From contig JAATGI010000383.1 of the NCBI GenBank assembly GCA_015654725.1, forward strand, positions 1 to 6,933: a DNA stretch of 6,933 bases. Direction: 5' to 3'. Each line of letters opens with the position of its first letter. Within the stretch, counting starts at the first letter, position 1. The notes beneath the pieces are model-generated. The model saw nothing but the letters and a program-made list of their open reading frames with translations, was not told the origin of the DNA and searched no databases. This stretch comes from Rhodospirillales bacterium. GTDB lineage: Bacteria > Pseudomonadota > Alphaproteobacteria > ATCC43930 > CGMCC-115725. Of this stretch, positions 1-5,953 are shown piece after piece. The translations under genes were made by a program, and so were the position numbers.

Positions 1-634
1 CCGGATCAAAATACTGGCGGCATCGATCGCGCTGCGCGATCCCGAGGAGCGCATGGCGCGCTGGATGGGGGCCCTCACTTTCGCCGAGCGCGACCGGCTC
101 TTGAGCGGCGTCACCGAGCGCTACGCGCCCGATCCGCGCCCGTTTCAAGTCGATCGGCACCGCTCCGCGCTCGAACGCGTGCTCTATTTCGACCAGACCT
201 CGTGGCTGCCGGATAATCTCTTGGAGCGCGGCGACCGCATCACCATGGCGGCCTCGATCGAGGCACGCATGCCGTTCATGGATATCGAGCTGGCGCGGTT
301 GCTGGCACGGCTTCCGGACCGCTGGCGGATTCACGGCATGACGCGAAAGTTCATCTTGCGCCAAGCGATGAAGAACATCCTGCCGCGCGAGATTTTGGCG
401 CGGCCCAAGGTCGGGTTTCGCGTGCCGATCAACGAGTGGTTCCGTGGCCCGATGCGCGGCTATGTCCGCGAATTGATCGACGCGCCGGGCTCGCTGGCGC
501 GCACGCTGTGCGATCGCGCCACGATCGACCGCACCCTCGAGGAGCACGAAACCGGCCGCCGTAATCACGAAAAGCTGATCTGGACCCTGGTCAATCTCGA
601 ATTGTTTCAGCGCCAGTTCCGCCTGAGCTATTAG
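1..634 (+). CDS. Asparagine-synthase-type amidotransferase, C-terminal part (5' end outside window)
   Basis: The reading frame is open from base 2 to the TAG at 632-634 and gives 210 in-window residues. The ATG at 53 is internal, because the frame continues to the window edge with no stop. The protein matches the C-terminal synthetase domain of class II glutamine-dependent asparagine synthases. It has the hallmark stretch SWLPDNLLERGDRITMA followed by SIEARMPFMD (about nt 200-282), then RKFILRQAM with LPREIL, and the closing K-V-G-F-R-V-P-I...W-F-R-G block (about nt 407-455). Family members activate a carboxylate with ATP and amidate it with ammonia from an N-terminal glutaminase domain, which lies outside the window. 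In polysaccharide loci such paralogues (for example the exosortase-associated amidotransferases) are thought to amidate a sugar acid or precursor rather than make free asparagine. The downstream glycosyltransferase starts one base after the stop, so the two are probably co-transcribed. Family is secure; the substrate is inferred from context only. Confidence 0.92.
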   Translation, partial: RIKILAASIALRDPEERMARWMGALTFAERDRLLSGVTERYAPDPRPFQVDRHRSALERVLYFDQTSWLPDNLLERGDRITMAASIEARMPFMDIELARLLARLPDRWRIHGMTRKFILRQAMKNILPREILARPKVGFRVPINEWFRGPMRGYVRELIDAPGSLARTLCDRATIDRTLEEHETGRRNHEKLIWTLVNLELFQRQFRLSY

Positions 635-635
635 C

Positions 636-1838
636 ATGACCGCGGTACCTCGCATCGCGATCCTGCATCAAGGCTGCGTGCCGAATTATCGCGAGGCGTT
701 TTTCAAGCGCCTCGGCGCGATCGGCGCGCGCGATTATGTCGTGTTTTACGGCGATCCCGAGCCGGGGAGCGGCGTGGTCGCGGCGCCACCCCCTTACGCG
801 TTCGCGAGCGTATTCGTCCGCAACCGCTTTATCCGCGTCCTCGGCCGCCGCGTCGTCTATCAGCCGGTGTTCCGTCGCATCGCCTTCGGCGGCTTTGACG
901 CGCTCGTCGTCGGGCACGAGCTCAAATACGTCGCCAACCTCGCGCTGCTGTTGTGGTTTCGCCTGCTCGGCAAGCCGGTCTTGTTCTGGGGCTTCGGCAC
1001 CGGCCAGGATTTTTGGGACGAAAAGCGCGGCCGCTTGGGCAAGGCTTTTACGCGGCTGGTCAATACCGCCAAGAACGCGCTGATGCGTCTCGCCTCGGGC
1101 TATCTCGCCTATACCGAGTCCGGCGCCGCCGCCGTGGCCCGCGCCGGCATGCCGCGCGAGCGCGTCGCGGTGTTGAACAACACCATCGATCTCGGCGAGG
1201 AAATCGCCGGTCATGCCCGCGCGCAACGGCTCGATCGCGAAGCGCTTCGCCGCGGCCTCGGCGTCGCGCCCGACGCGGTGGTTTTCACCTTTGTCGGTCG
1301 CTTGCTGGCCGGCAAGCGGGTCGAGGAATTGATCGGCGCGGTGCGCGCTTTGCGCGGCGACGGCGCCGAGATCGAGGCCGTCATTGTCGGCGACGGGCCG
1401 GAGCGAGCGGCGCTCGAAGCCGAGGCCGGCGGCGAGGGCTGGTGCCATTTCCTCGGCGCGGTGCACGATGTCGACGGCGTCGCCGCGATCTATCGCGCCA
1501 GCGACGCGCTGGTGATCCCGGGCTATGTCGGACTCGCGGTCAATCGCGGCTTCGCCCACGGCATGCCGGTCATCACCATCGCCTCGGACCTGCACAGCCC
1601 CGAAATCGATTATGTCGAGGATGGGCGGAACGGGCTCATTCTGCCGCCCGGCGATGGGTTCCGTGACGGCCTGCGCCGCTTCGCCGCCGACCGCGATTTG
1701 CGCGCGCGTTTGTCCGCGGGCGCCTTGGCGACCCGCAATAAGCTCGATCTTGGCCGCATGGTCGATGCCTTCGACGGCGCGGTGGCCGCGAGCCTGGCTC
1801 GCGCCGGAAAAGCCGTGCTCAGCGCGCGATCGGCCTGA
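636..1838 (+). CDS. GT4-fold glycosyltransferase with atypical catalytic motif
   Basis: The product is 400 aa, a normal length for a GT-B glycosyltransferase of family GT4. The N-terminal domain opens with a hydrophobic strand and HQGCVPNYREAFFKRL. The C-terminal donor-binding domain starts at VGRLLAGKR (residues 220-228), followed by VIVGDGPE, WCHFLGAV, the segment PGYVGLAV (295-302), GMPVITI and VEDGRNGLILPPGD. It should be a cytoplasmic or membrane-associated enzyme that adds a sugar from a nucleotide-sugar donor to a lipid-linked oligosaccharide. In place of the usual E-x7-E motif, the positions expected for the two glutamates hold G296 and R304. The fold is intact, so the gene does not look broken. 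The ATG at 636 lies one base after the amidotransferase stop, with only a weak GAG upstream, suggesting coupled translation. The 3' end overlaps the convergent ATPase gene by 20 bp. Donor and acceptor sugars cannot be read from the sequence. Confidence 0.9.
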   Translation: MTAVPRIAILHQGCVPNYREAFFKRLGAIGARDYVVFYGDPEPGSGVVAAPPPYAFASVFVRNRFIRVLGRRVVYQPVFRRIAFGGFDALVVGHELKYVANLALLLWFRLLGKPVLFWGFGTGQDFWDEKRGRLGKAFTRLVNTAKNALMRLASGYLAYTESGAAAVARAGMPRERVAVLNNTIDLGEEIAGHARAQRLDREALRRGLGVAPDAVVFTFVGRLLAGKRVEELIGAVRALRGDGAEIEAVIVGDGPERAALEAEAGGEGWCHFLGAVHDVDGVAAIYRASDALVIPGYVGLAVNRGFAHGMPVITIASDLHSPEIDYVEDGRNGLILPPGDGFRDGLRRFAADRDLRARLSAGALATRNKLDLGRMVDAFDGAVAASLARAGKAVLSARSA

Positions 1839-3081
1839 GGTTTTCGATTACCGGCAAGGCGACGCTATCGCCTTCGGCCAGATTCACCGGATCGATCGCC
1901 GGATTTGCCGCGGTCAGCGTCTCGACAATGCTCCGGCTGCAAATGCCGTAAGCCCGCACGCAGATTTGCCCGAGCGTCTCGCCCGCGCGCGCGGTCCAAT
2001 TCGCCGCGATCGACGGCGACGCCCGCGCCCCGGCCGCCGCCGCGAAGACATCGTCGGCGCCCGACGCGATCGCGTCGCTGCGCAGGCCCAGCGGCGCCGT
2101 GCCGGAAGCCGCGGGCGCGCGCGCCGATTCCGCCGGAACCAACTGCGTCCCCAAGGCGAAGGCCGCGCCCAGCGCCACCACGGCGATGGCGCCGAAGGCC
2201 GGCCCGCGCGCCGGCAGCGACAATCCGAACGGCAGCGGGAACATGCCGGCACCGTCGGTGCCGAGATGCGGCTCGATTGCCTCCTTGGCGATCCGGCGGG
2301 TGACGATGGCGGCGCGGTGGCCGAGACCGTTGATCAGCGCGTTGTCGCAAAAGATATTGAGCCGTCGCGGATTGCCGCCGGCCGCGCGCACGATGTAATC
2401 GAGCGCGGCCCGGTCGAACGGCGCCACCGGCCGCGCCGCCGCCATGCGCATGCGAAACTCGATGTAAGCGAGGCTTTCGGCGCGGCTGAGATCGTGGATG
2501 CGGGTCCGCACCGCGATGCGCTGGTTCAATTGGCGCAGTTCGTGGCGGGCAAGCATGGCCTCGAGTTCCGGTTGGCCCGCGAGCACGATCTGGACGAATT
2601 TCTGCTTGTCGGTCTCGAGGTTCGACAACAAGCGCAGGCTTTCCAGCGTCTCGACCGGCATGGTCTGCGCCTCGTCGATGACGATGACGATGGTTTTGCC
2701 GGAATCGTGCAGTTCCTTGAGCCGGAACAGAAGGCGGCGGATCACTTCACCCATATCGCCGATCCAGGGCGCGCCGGCGGCGCCGGGGTCGTCGGCCAGC
2801 TCCTGCCACACCAGCGCCAAGAGTTGGCGCGGCGACAGCGCCGGCTGCACGACATAGACGATGGCGGCGGCGCCGGCGTCGAGCCGGCGCAAGGAGTGGC
2901 GCAAGACCGTGGTCTTGCCGACGCCGACCTCGCCGGTCAGGACGACGAAGCCCTTGCGCTCGCGCAGGCCGTATTCCATCACGCCGATGGCTTCGCGATG
3001 CTGTCTCGACAGATAGACCAGCGATGCGTCCGGCGTGACGTGGAACGGCGCGCTGCGAAAGCCGTAAAACTCGGCGTACAC
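1819..3081 (-). CDS. ExeA/XrtA-associated-type AAA ATPase with transmembrane helix and C-terminal LysM-like domain
   Basis: The product is 420 aa and starts with GTG (3081-3079). This start gives MYAEFYGF...PFHVTPD, which matches the conserved N-terminus of ExeA/GspA-like and PEP-CTERM/XrtA-associated ATPases. Walker A is GEVGVGKTT (residues 50-58, K56). Walker B is IVIVIDEA with D136 and E137. A sensor-like VLAGQPEL lies at 166-173, QRIAVRTRIHDLS at 187-199 and GNPRRLNIFCDNAL at 236-249. A single hydrophobic helix spans about residues 294-313, then a low-complexity Ala-rich linker, then a LysM-like module at about 361-412 (WTARAGETLGQI, AANPAIDPVNLAEGD, VALPVI). The expected layout is a cytoplasmic ATPase, one membrane pass, and a periplasmic domain that could bind peptidoglycan or glycan. 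It probably energises or positions polysaccharide (or secretion) machinery. It starts 4 bp after the stop of the BY-kinase-like gene, so they form one operon. No clear Shine-Dalgarno precedes the GTG, which fits translational coupling. The XrtA link is by family resemblance only, since no exosortase is in view. Confidence 0.9.
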   Translation of the reverse strand: MYAEFYGFRSAPFHVTPDASLVYLSRQHREAIGVMEYGLRERKGFVVLTGEVGVGKTTVLRHSLRRLDAGAAAIVYVVQPALSPRQLLALVWQELADDPGAAGAPWIGDMGEVIRRLLFRLKELHDSGKTIVIVIDEAQTMPVETLESLRLLSNLETDKQKFVQIVLAGQPELEAMLARHELRQLNQRIAVRTRIHDLSRAESLAYIEFRMRMAAARPVAPFDRAALDYIVRAAGGNPRRLNIFCDNALINGLGHRAAIVTRRIAKEAIEPHLGTDGAGMFPLPFGLSLPARGPAFGAIAVVALGAAFALGTQLVPAESARAPAASGTAPLGLRSDAIASGADDVFAAAAGARASPSIAANWTARAGETLGQICVRAYGICSRSIVETLTAANPAIDPVNLAEGDSVALPVIENLRPIAR

Positions 3082-3085
3082 GGGG

Positions 3086-3778
3086 TTACAGCCGGCGATA
3101 GATCGCGGGCGGAATGTGGTAGCGGCGCTTGTTCAAGACCACGCCCAACAAGCGCCCGCCATTGCTTTCGATGGCGCGGCGCGCCTGCTCGACGATCGGC
3201 GCCCGTGTCCGCTCCGCCTCGACCACCAGGACGACGCCGCCCGAACTGCGCGTCAGCACCATGCTCGCGACATCCGCGAGGATCGGCGGCGCGTCGATGA
3301 AGATGATATCGACCAGATCGAGCGCATCCGCCAGGACCCGGTCGAGGCCGCCATTATCCAGCAAATAGCGGCCCGCGGGGCCGCTCACGGAGAGCGACGC
3401 GCGATAGAACGGACCGTCGCGCGCCGGCGCGATCGCCTCGGTAATGCCGGCGCCGCCCGCCGCCACGGTCTCGAGCCCGGATTCGAACCCGTCCCCCGCC
3501 TCGACCACGATCAACAGCACGCGCAGTCCCAGCGAGGACGCCACCGCCGTCGCGAGATCGCGCGCCAGCGTCGAGGTGCCCTCGCCCCGGCTCGAACTCG
3601 TGATCTCGATGATCGGCCGGGCGTCGTCGTGGAGTTGCGTGCGAATGGTCTGATAGAGCGCGATCAGCTCGTCGCGCGGCAGCATGGTCGGCTCGCCATA
3701 GACCTGCTGGGGAGCAGTCCCGTAGCTTTCTTGCCGAGTGTCGCCGTGAATCTGCAACGCGTCGAAAATGCGCGTCAT
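3086..3778 (-). CDS. BY-kinase-like (CpsD/CapB family) P-loop protein with degenerate nucleotide-binding motifs
   Basis: I chose the ATG at 3778-3776 (230 aa). It gives MTRIFDAL, like the MSxIFxAL start of this family, and has TGAGGATC about 12 nt upstream. A GTG at 3796-3794 would add six residues but has no ribosome binding site. Family features are LPRDELIALYQTIRTQL (33-49), ITSSSRGEGTST (59-70), DIIFIDAPPILADVASMVL (157-175), VVLVVEA (182-188) and GVVLNKRR (212-219). Bacterial tyrosine kinases of this kind work in the cytoplasm with a Wzz-type partner and control polymer length and export. Here the Walker A lysine is T68 (codon ACC at 3577-3575), and the usual D-x-D of Walker A' reads V91-V-E93. 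Walker B D162 with PP is kept. The tail has only two tyrosines (Y220, Y227) rather than a cluster. It is probably a non-catalytic or altered homologue acting as a scaffold or regulator. No Wzz domain is fused. It is the first gene of the operon with the ExeA-like ATPase. Confidence 0.85.
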   Translation of the reverse strand: MTRIFDALQIHGDTRQESYGTAPQQVYGEPTMLPRDELIALYQTIRTQLHDDARPIIEITSSSRGEGTSTLARDLATAVASSLGLRVLLIVVEAGDGFESGLETVAAGGAGITEAIAPARDGPFYRASLSVSGPAGRYLLDNGGLDRVLADALDLVDIIFIDAPPILADVASMVLTRSSGGVVLVVEAERTRAPIVEQARRAIESNGGRLLGVVLNKRRYHIPPAIYRRL

Positions 3779-3835
3779 AAAAGCGCCGATCCTCACTCTG
3801 GATGCGAATCGTTAAACCTCGGAAGGGTACATCCA

Positions 3836-3866
3836 AATATAGTGTAGTTCAATAAAATAGCCTCAA
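3836..3866 (-). promoter_or_regulatory. Possible sigma70-type promoter for the BY-kinase/ATPase operon
   Basis: On the minus strand TTGAGG (3866-3861) and TATATT (3841-3836) resemble -35 and -10 boxes with a 19-bp spacer, slightly longer than ideal. They sit in a short AT-rich patch that stands out from very GC-rich surroundings. Transcription would begin near 3829, leaving about a 50-nt leader before the ATG at 3778. No hairpin plus T-run terminator is seen between the upstream DUF192 gene and this point, so read-through from that gene is also possible. Confidence 0.35.
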
Positions 3867-3889
3867 CAGCTAGGGTCTCGCGCGCCCCG

Positions 3890-4423
3890 TTAAACGGTAC
3901 GGCCGAAGATTTTATTGAGCACGACATCGCCGGCGACGATGTCGAGTCGCATGACCGTCCCGGCCAAGAGCTGAAGCGCCGCCTTGACCGGGATCATGGC
4001 GGTGAGCACCCGCGAGTCGTCGGCCATGATGGCGGGGTGAATCTCGACGATGCGGCCGTCCTGGGCGATGAACAGAATGTCGGTGGGAAACGGTACGCCC
4101 GCATTGCTCAGGGCGATTTGCCGGACCACCGAGACGGTATAGAGGATGCCCTCGTCCGGCTGGACCGGATGCCGGCCCTTGAGAACGCTGTCCGGCGTGC
4201 CGCGGTCGCCGATGACATCGACCAGGACGTCATGATGGCCGGTCGCGGTGGCGATGGCGACCACGGTCTGATCGATCCCGTAGCGATGGAATTGCGGATT
4301 GACCGATGATTGGTCGGATTGATCGTCGGCCCTGGCGGTCAGGGCGGCACCCAGACCGGTAACGGCAAAACCGATCAATCCGATGCAGTCGCGTCGCGAC
4401 AGGCGGTGCGCCGAATTCGCCAT
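3890..4423 (-). CDS. DUF192 family protein with Tat-type signal peptide
   Basis: The product is 177 aa, from ATG at 4423-4421 to TAA at 3892-3890. The N-terminus has SRRDCIGLIGF with a twin arginine (R10, R11), a hydrophobic stretch (about 13-29) and an A-R-A cleavage site near residue 32 followed by DDQ. Export to the periplasm, probably by the Tat route, is likely. Because the motif has Cys after RRD instead of the usual xFLK, Sec export is also possible. The mature part resembles DUF192 (PF02643): GTPDSVLKGRHPVQPDEGILY (split at about 75-95), N107, PTDILFIAQDGRIVEIHP (113-130), PVKAALQLLAGTVMRLDIVAGD (145-166). The W/F-M-K-N-T segment typical of the family reads ALSNAG, so it is a divergent member. 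The function of DUF192 is not established. The gene is followed by about 110 bp before the BY-kinase operon and is divergent from the O-antigen-ligase-like gene. Its place inside a polysaccharide locus suggests, but does not show, a role in export or modification. Confidence 0.8.
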   Translation of the reverse strand: MANSAHRLSRRDCIGLIGFAVTGLGAALTARADDQSDQSSVNPQFHRYGIDQTVVAIATATGHHDVLVDVIGDRGTPDSVLKGRHPVQPDEGILYTVSVVRQIALSNAGVPFPTDILFIAQDGRIVEIHPAIMADDSRVLTAMIPVKAALQLLAGTVMRLDIVAGDVVLNKIFGRTV

Positions 4424-4510
4424 CTCGCGTTAAGGTTAAGCGATTCTGGCGCGAAACCATAGCGCGGATATTAAGCCGATGTTAGCGACTGGCGGCCATA
4501 TCTGTGGCCC
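4424..4510. other. Divergent intergenic region between DUF192 and O-antigen-ligase-like genes
   Basis: This 87-bp spacer must hold the 5' signals for both flanking genes, which point away from each other. It is more AT-rich than its neighbours and contains several TTAA tetramers. A plus-strand TATTAA at 4469-4474 could be a weak -10, but no convincing -35 lies 16-18 bp upstream of it. On the minus strand no good promoter pair was found. Neither start codon has a clear Shine-Dalgarno. Confidence 0.5.
4429..4440. repeat. Tandem hexamer GTTAAG x2 just upstream of the DUF192 start
   Basis: Two perfect, adjacent copies of GTTAAG occur at 4429-4434 and 4435-4440, beginning 6 bp upstream of the DUF192 start codon. 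The spacing does not fit the TTAA-N7-TTAA CtrA site of alphaproteobacteria. It could be an operator half-site pair or chance in a short AT-rich spacer. Confidence 0.4.
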
Positions 4511-5947
4511 ATGAATCGAACTGTCTCAAGCCGTTACGGCATGTCCGCGCCGGTCGAGGCGCCGGTCACGGTGCCGATGCGACCGATCGAGCGGGTGTTT
4601 CACATCGTCACCATGATTACCCAATTCGGCGCGGTGCTGCCCGTGTTTCAGTATCTCACGGGCGAGGATCCGAACGGCGTCGGCGACAGTTCGCCCGTCA
4701 ATAGCGGGCTGATGGCGATCATTCTCGTGGTCAGCCTGGTGTTGGGGTTTCGCTATCGCCAGAACATCCTGCGCGCGCTGCCGTCCTTGACGCCGCTAAT
4801 CCTGTTGTTGTTGCTCGCGACCGTATCGGCGCTGTGGTCTGCCTACCCCGACATCACCTTGCGCCGCTCCGGCACCGCGATCACGACCGCGCTGTGGGGC
4901 GCCTATATCGCATCCCGGTTCAGCCTGCGCGACATTATCGTGATGGTGGCCCAATCGGTCGGCATTATCGCGCTGGCGTCGCTGTTCGCCGCGGTGTTCG
5001 TCCCGGCGCTGGGTGGCGATAGCAGTTTCGGCGATATCAACGGGCCCGACGGCTGGCGCGGCGTGATCAGCGACAAAAACAGTCTCGGCATCGTCATGGC
5101 AACGGGCATGGTGACGATGCTCTACCTGATCCTGTCGCCCGGCACCGAGAGCCGGGCGCGGACCGGGTGGTCCGCCGTCTTCATGCTGTGCTTGCTTCTG
5201 CTTTATCAGTCGCAGTCGCGCACGAGCTGGGTCGCGGCCGTGGTCGCGCTGACCGCCTGCGTGTTGCTGCGCCTTACCTATCGCCGGCCCGCGGTCGTCG
5301 TCATCGTGGTGACCGGCGCCGTGCTGATCGGCGTCCCGCTGCTGATTTTCACGCTCCAGGATGTGGGCGCGATGGCGAAGCTTCTGGGCAAGGAGCCGAC
5401 CTTGACCGGCCGCGTCGATCTGTGGGCCGAGGTGTTGCCCTACGGCGCGTTGCGGCCCTGGTTCGGCTATGGCTACGGCGCGTTCTGGGTCGAGGGCAGC
5501 CCGGTTACCGAAGCGGTGTGGCGAGCGCTCAACTCCTATCATCCGCCCCACGCGCATAACGGCTGGATCGAGACCTATCTGGAGATCGGCTTGGTCGGCT
5601 GCGCGATCGTCGCACTTCGGATCCTGCAGATGCTGATCAGCACGATGCGCGCGGTGCGTACGGGCCGCGACATCGACGCGCGGTACCTGCTGCTGGTGCT
5701 GCTGATGATTATGATCTTCAACATGACCGAGGCCGATCTGATCCGAGCCCCGGCGCTGTTCTGGCCGTTCCTGGTCATCGGCCCGGTGGCGATCTCGAAG
5801 ATTCTGCGGCAGGATCGGCGGCAAGTGCCGGCCTCGCGCCTCAAGACCTGGGGCTTCGTCAGCCGGCAGCCGAGGCCCCCGCTGCATCCCATTCCCGCTG
5901 CCCGCGCTAATTTCGGCCGCACCGCCGCGGCCGTGTCCGGCCGCTGA
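4511..5947 (+). CDS. O-antigen ligase / ExoQ-like polysaccharide polymerase (Wzy_C family membrane protein)
   Basis: The product is 478 aa with about 11-12 predicted membrane segments, as judged by hydrophobic runs near residues 31-50, 64-80, 92-110, 140-165, 189-208, 218-255, 259-281, 358-378, 391-406 and 412-430. It shows family marks: GVISDKNSLGIVMATGM (184-200), the repeatedly seen LTGRVDLW (298-305), PWFGYGYGAFW (316-326) and HAHNGWIETYLEIGLVG (347-363). The large loop 282-357 is expected on the periplasmic side and carries the active-site region in WaaL, Wzy and ExoQ-type proteins. The role is transfer or polymerisation of undecaprenyl-linked glycan. Polymerase and ligase cannot be told apart by sequence, but the ExoQ-like HAHNG-W/Y-x-E signature and the EPS context favour polymerase. 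The start is ATG 4511; no Shine-Dalgarno is visible, and M11 or M23 are alternatives. About 48 residues of Arg/Pro/Ala-rich tail follow the last helix. The heparinase-family gene follows after 6 bp, so they are probably one transcript. Confidence 0.9.
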   Translation: MNRTVSSRYGMSAPVEAPVTVPMRPIERVFHIVTMITQFGAVLPVFQYLTGEDPNGVGDSSPVNSGLMAIILVVSLVLGFRYRQNILRALPSLTPLILLLLLATVSALWSAYPDITLRRSGTAITTALWGAYIASRFSLRDIIVMVAQSVGIIALASLFAAVFVPALGGDSSFGDINGPDGWRGVISDKNSLGIVMATGMVTMLYLILSPGTESRARTGWSAVFMLCLLLLYQSQSRTSWVAAVVALTACVLLRLTYRRPAVVVIVVTGAVLIGVPLLIFTLQDVGAMAKLLGKEPTLTGRVDLWAEVLPYGALRPWFGYGYGAFWVEGSPVTEAVWRALNSYHPPHAHNGWIETYLEIGLVGCAIVALRILQMLISTMRAVRTGRDIDARYLLLVLLMIMIFNMTEADLIRAPALFWPFLVIGPVAISKILRQDRRQVPASRLKTWGFVSRQPRPPLHPIPAARANFGRTAAAVSGR

Positions 5948-5953
5948 CCGATC

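Noticed and set aside
591..1595. 334-codon open frame on the minus strand
   Set aside because: It is antisense to the glycosyltransferase and has no recognisable motif or ribosome binding site; explained by the codon bias of the real gene.
1525..3300. 591-codon open frame on the plus strand
   Set aside because: It is antisense to the ATPase and the 3' part of the kinase-like gene, and out of frame within the glycosyltransferase. Composition is Arg/Ala/Asp-rich with no motif, while the opposing genes have clear family motifs.
3779..3796. GTG at 3796-3794 as start of the kinase-like gene
   Set aside because: It has no Shine-Dalgarno and adds MRIGAF, which is not typical of the family; the ATG at 3778 gives the conserved MTRIFDAL start.
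3116..3847. 243-codon open frame on the plus strand
   Set aside because: It mirrors the kinase-like gene and lacks any domain; it is a shadow frame.
3886..3900. Small palindrome CCGTT-A-AACGG at the DUF192 stop codon as a terminator
   Set aside because: The arms are 5 bp with a one-base centre, too tight to form a hairpin, and no T-run follows on the minus strand.
4429..4440. CtrA binding site (TTAA-N7-TTAA)
   Set aside because: The two TTAA units are only 2 bp apart, which does not fit the CtrA consensus spacing.
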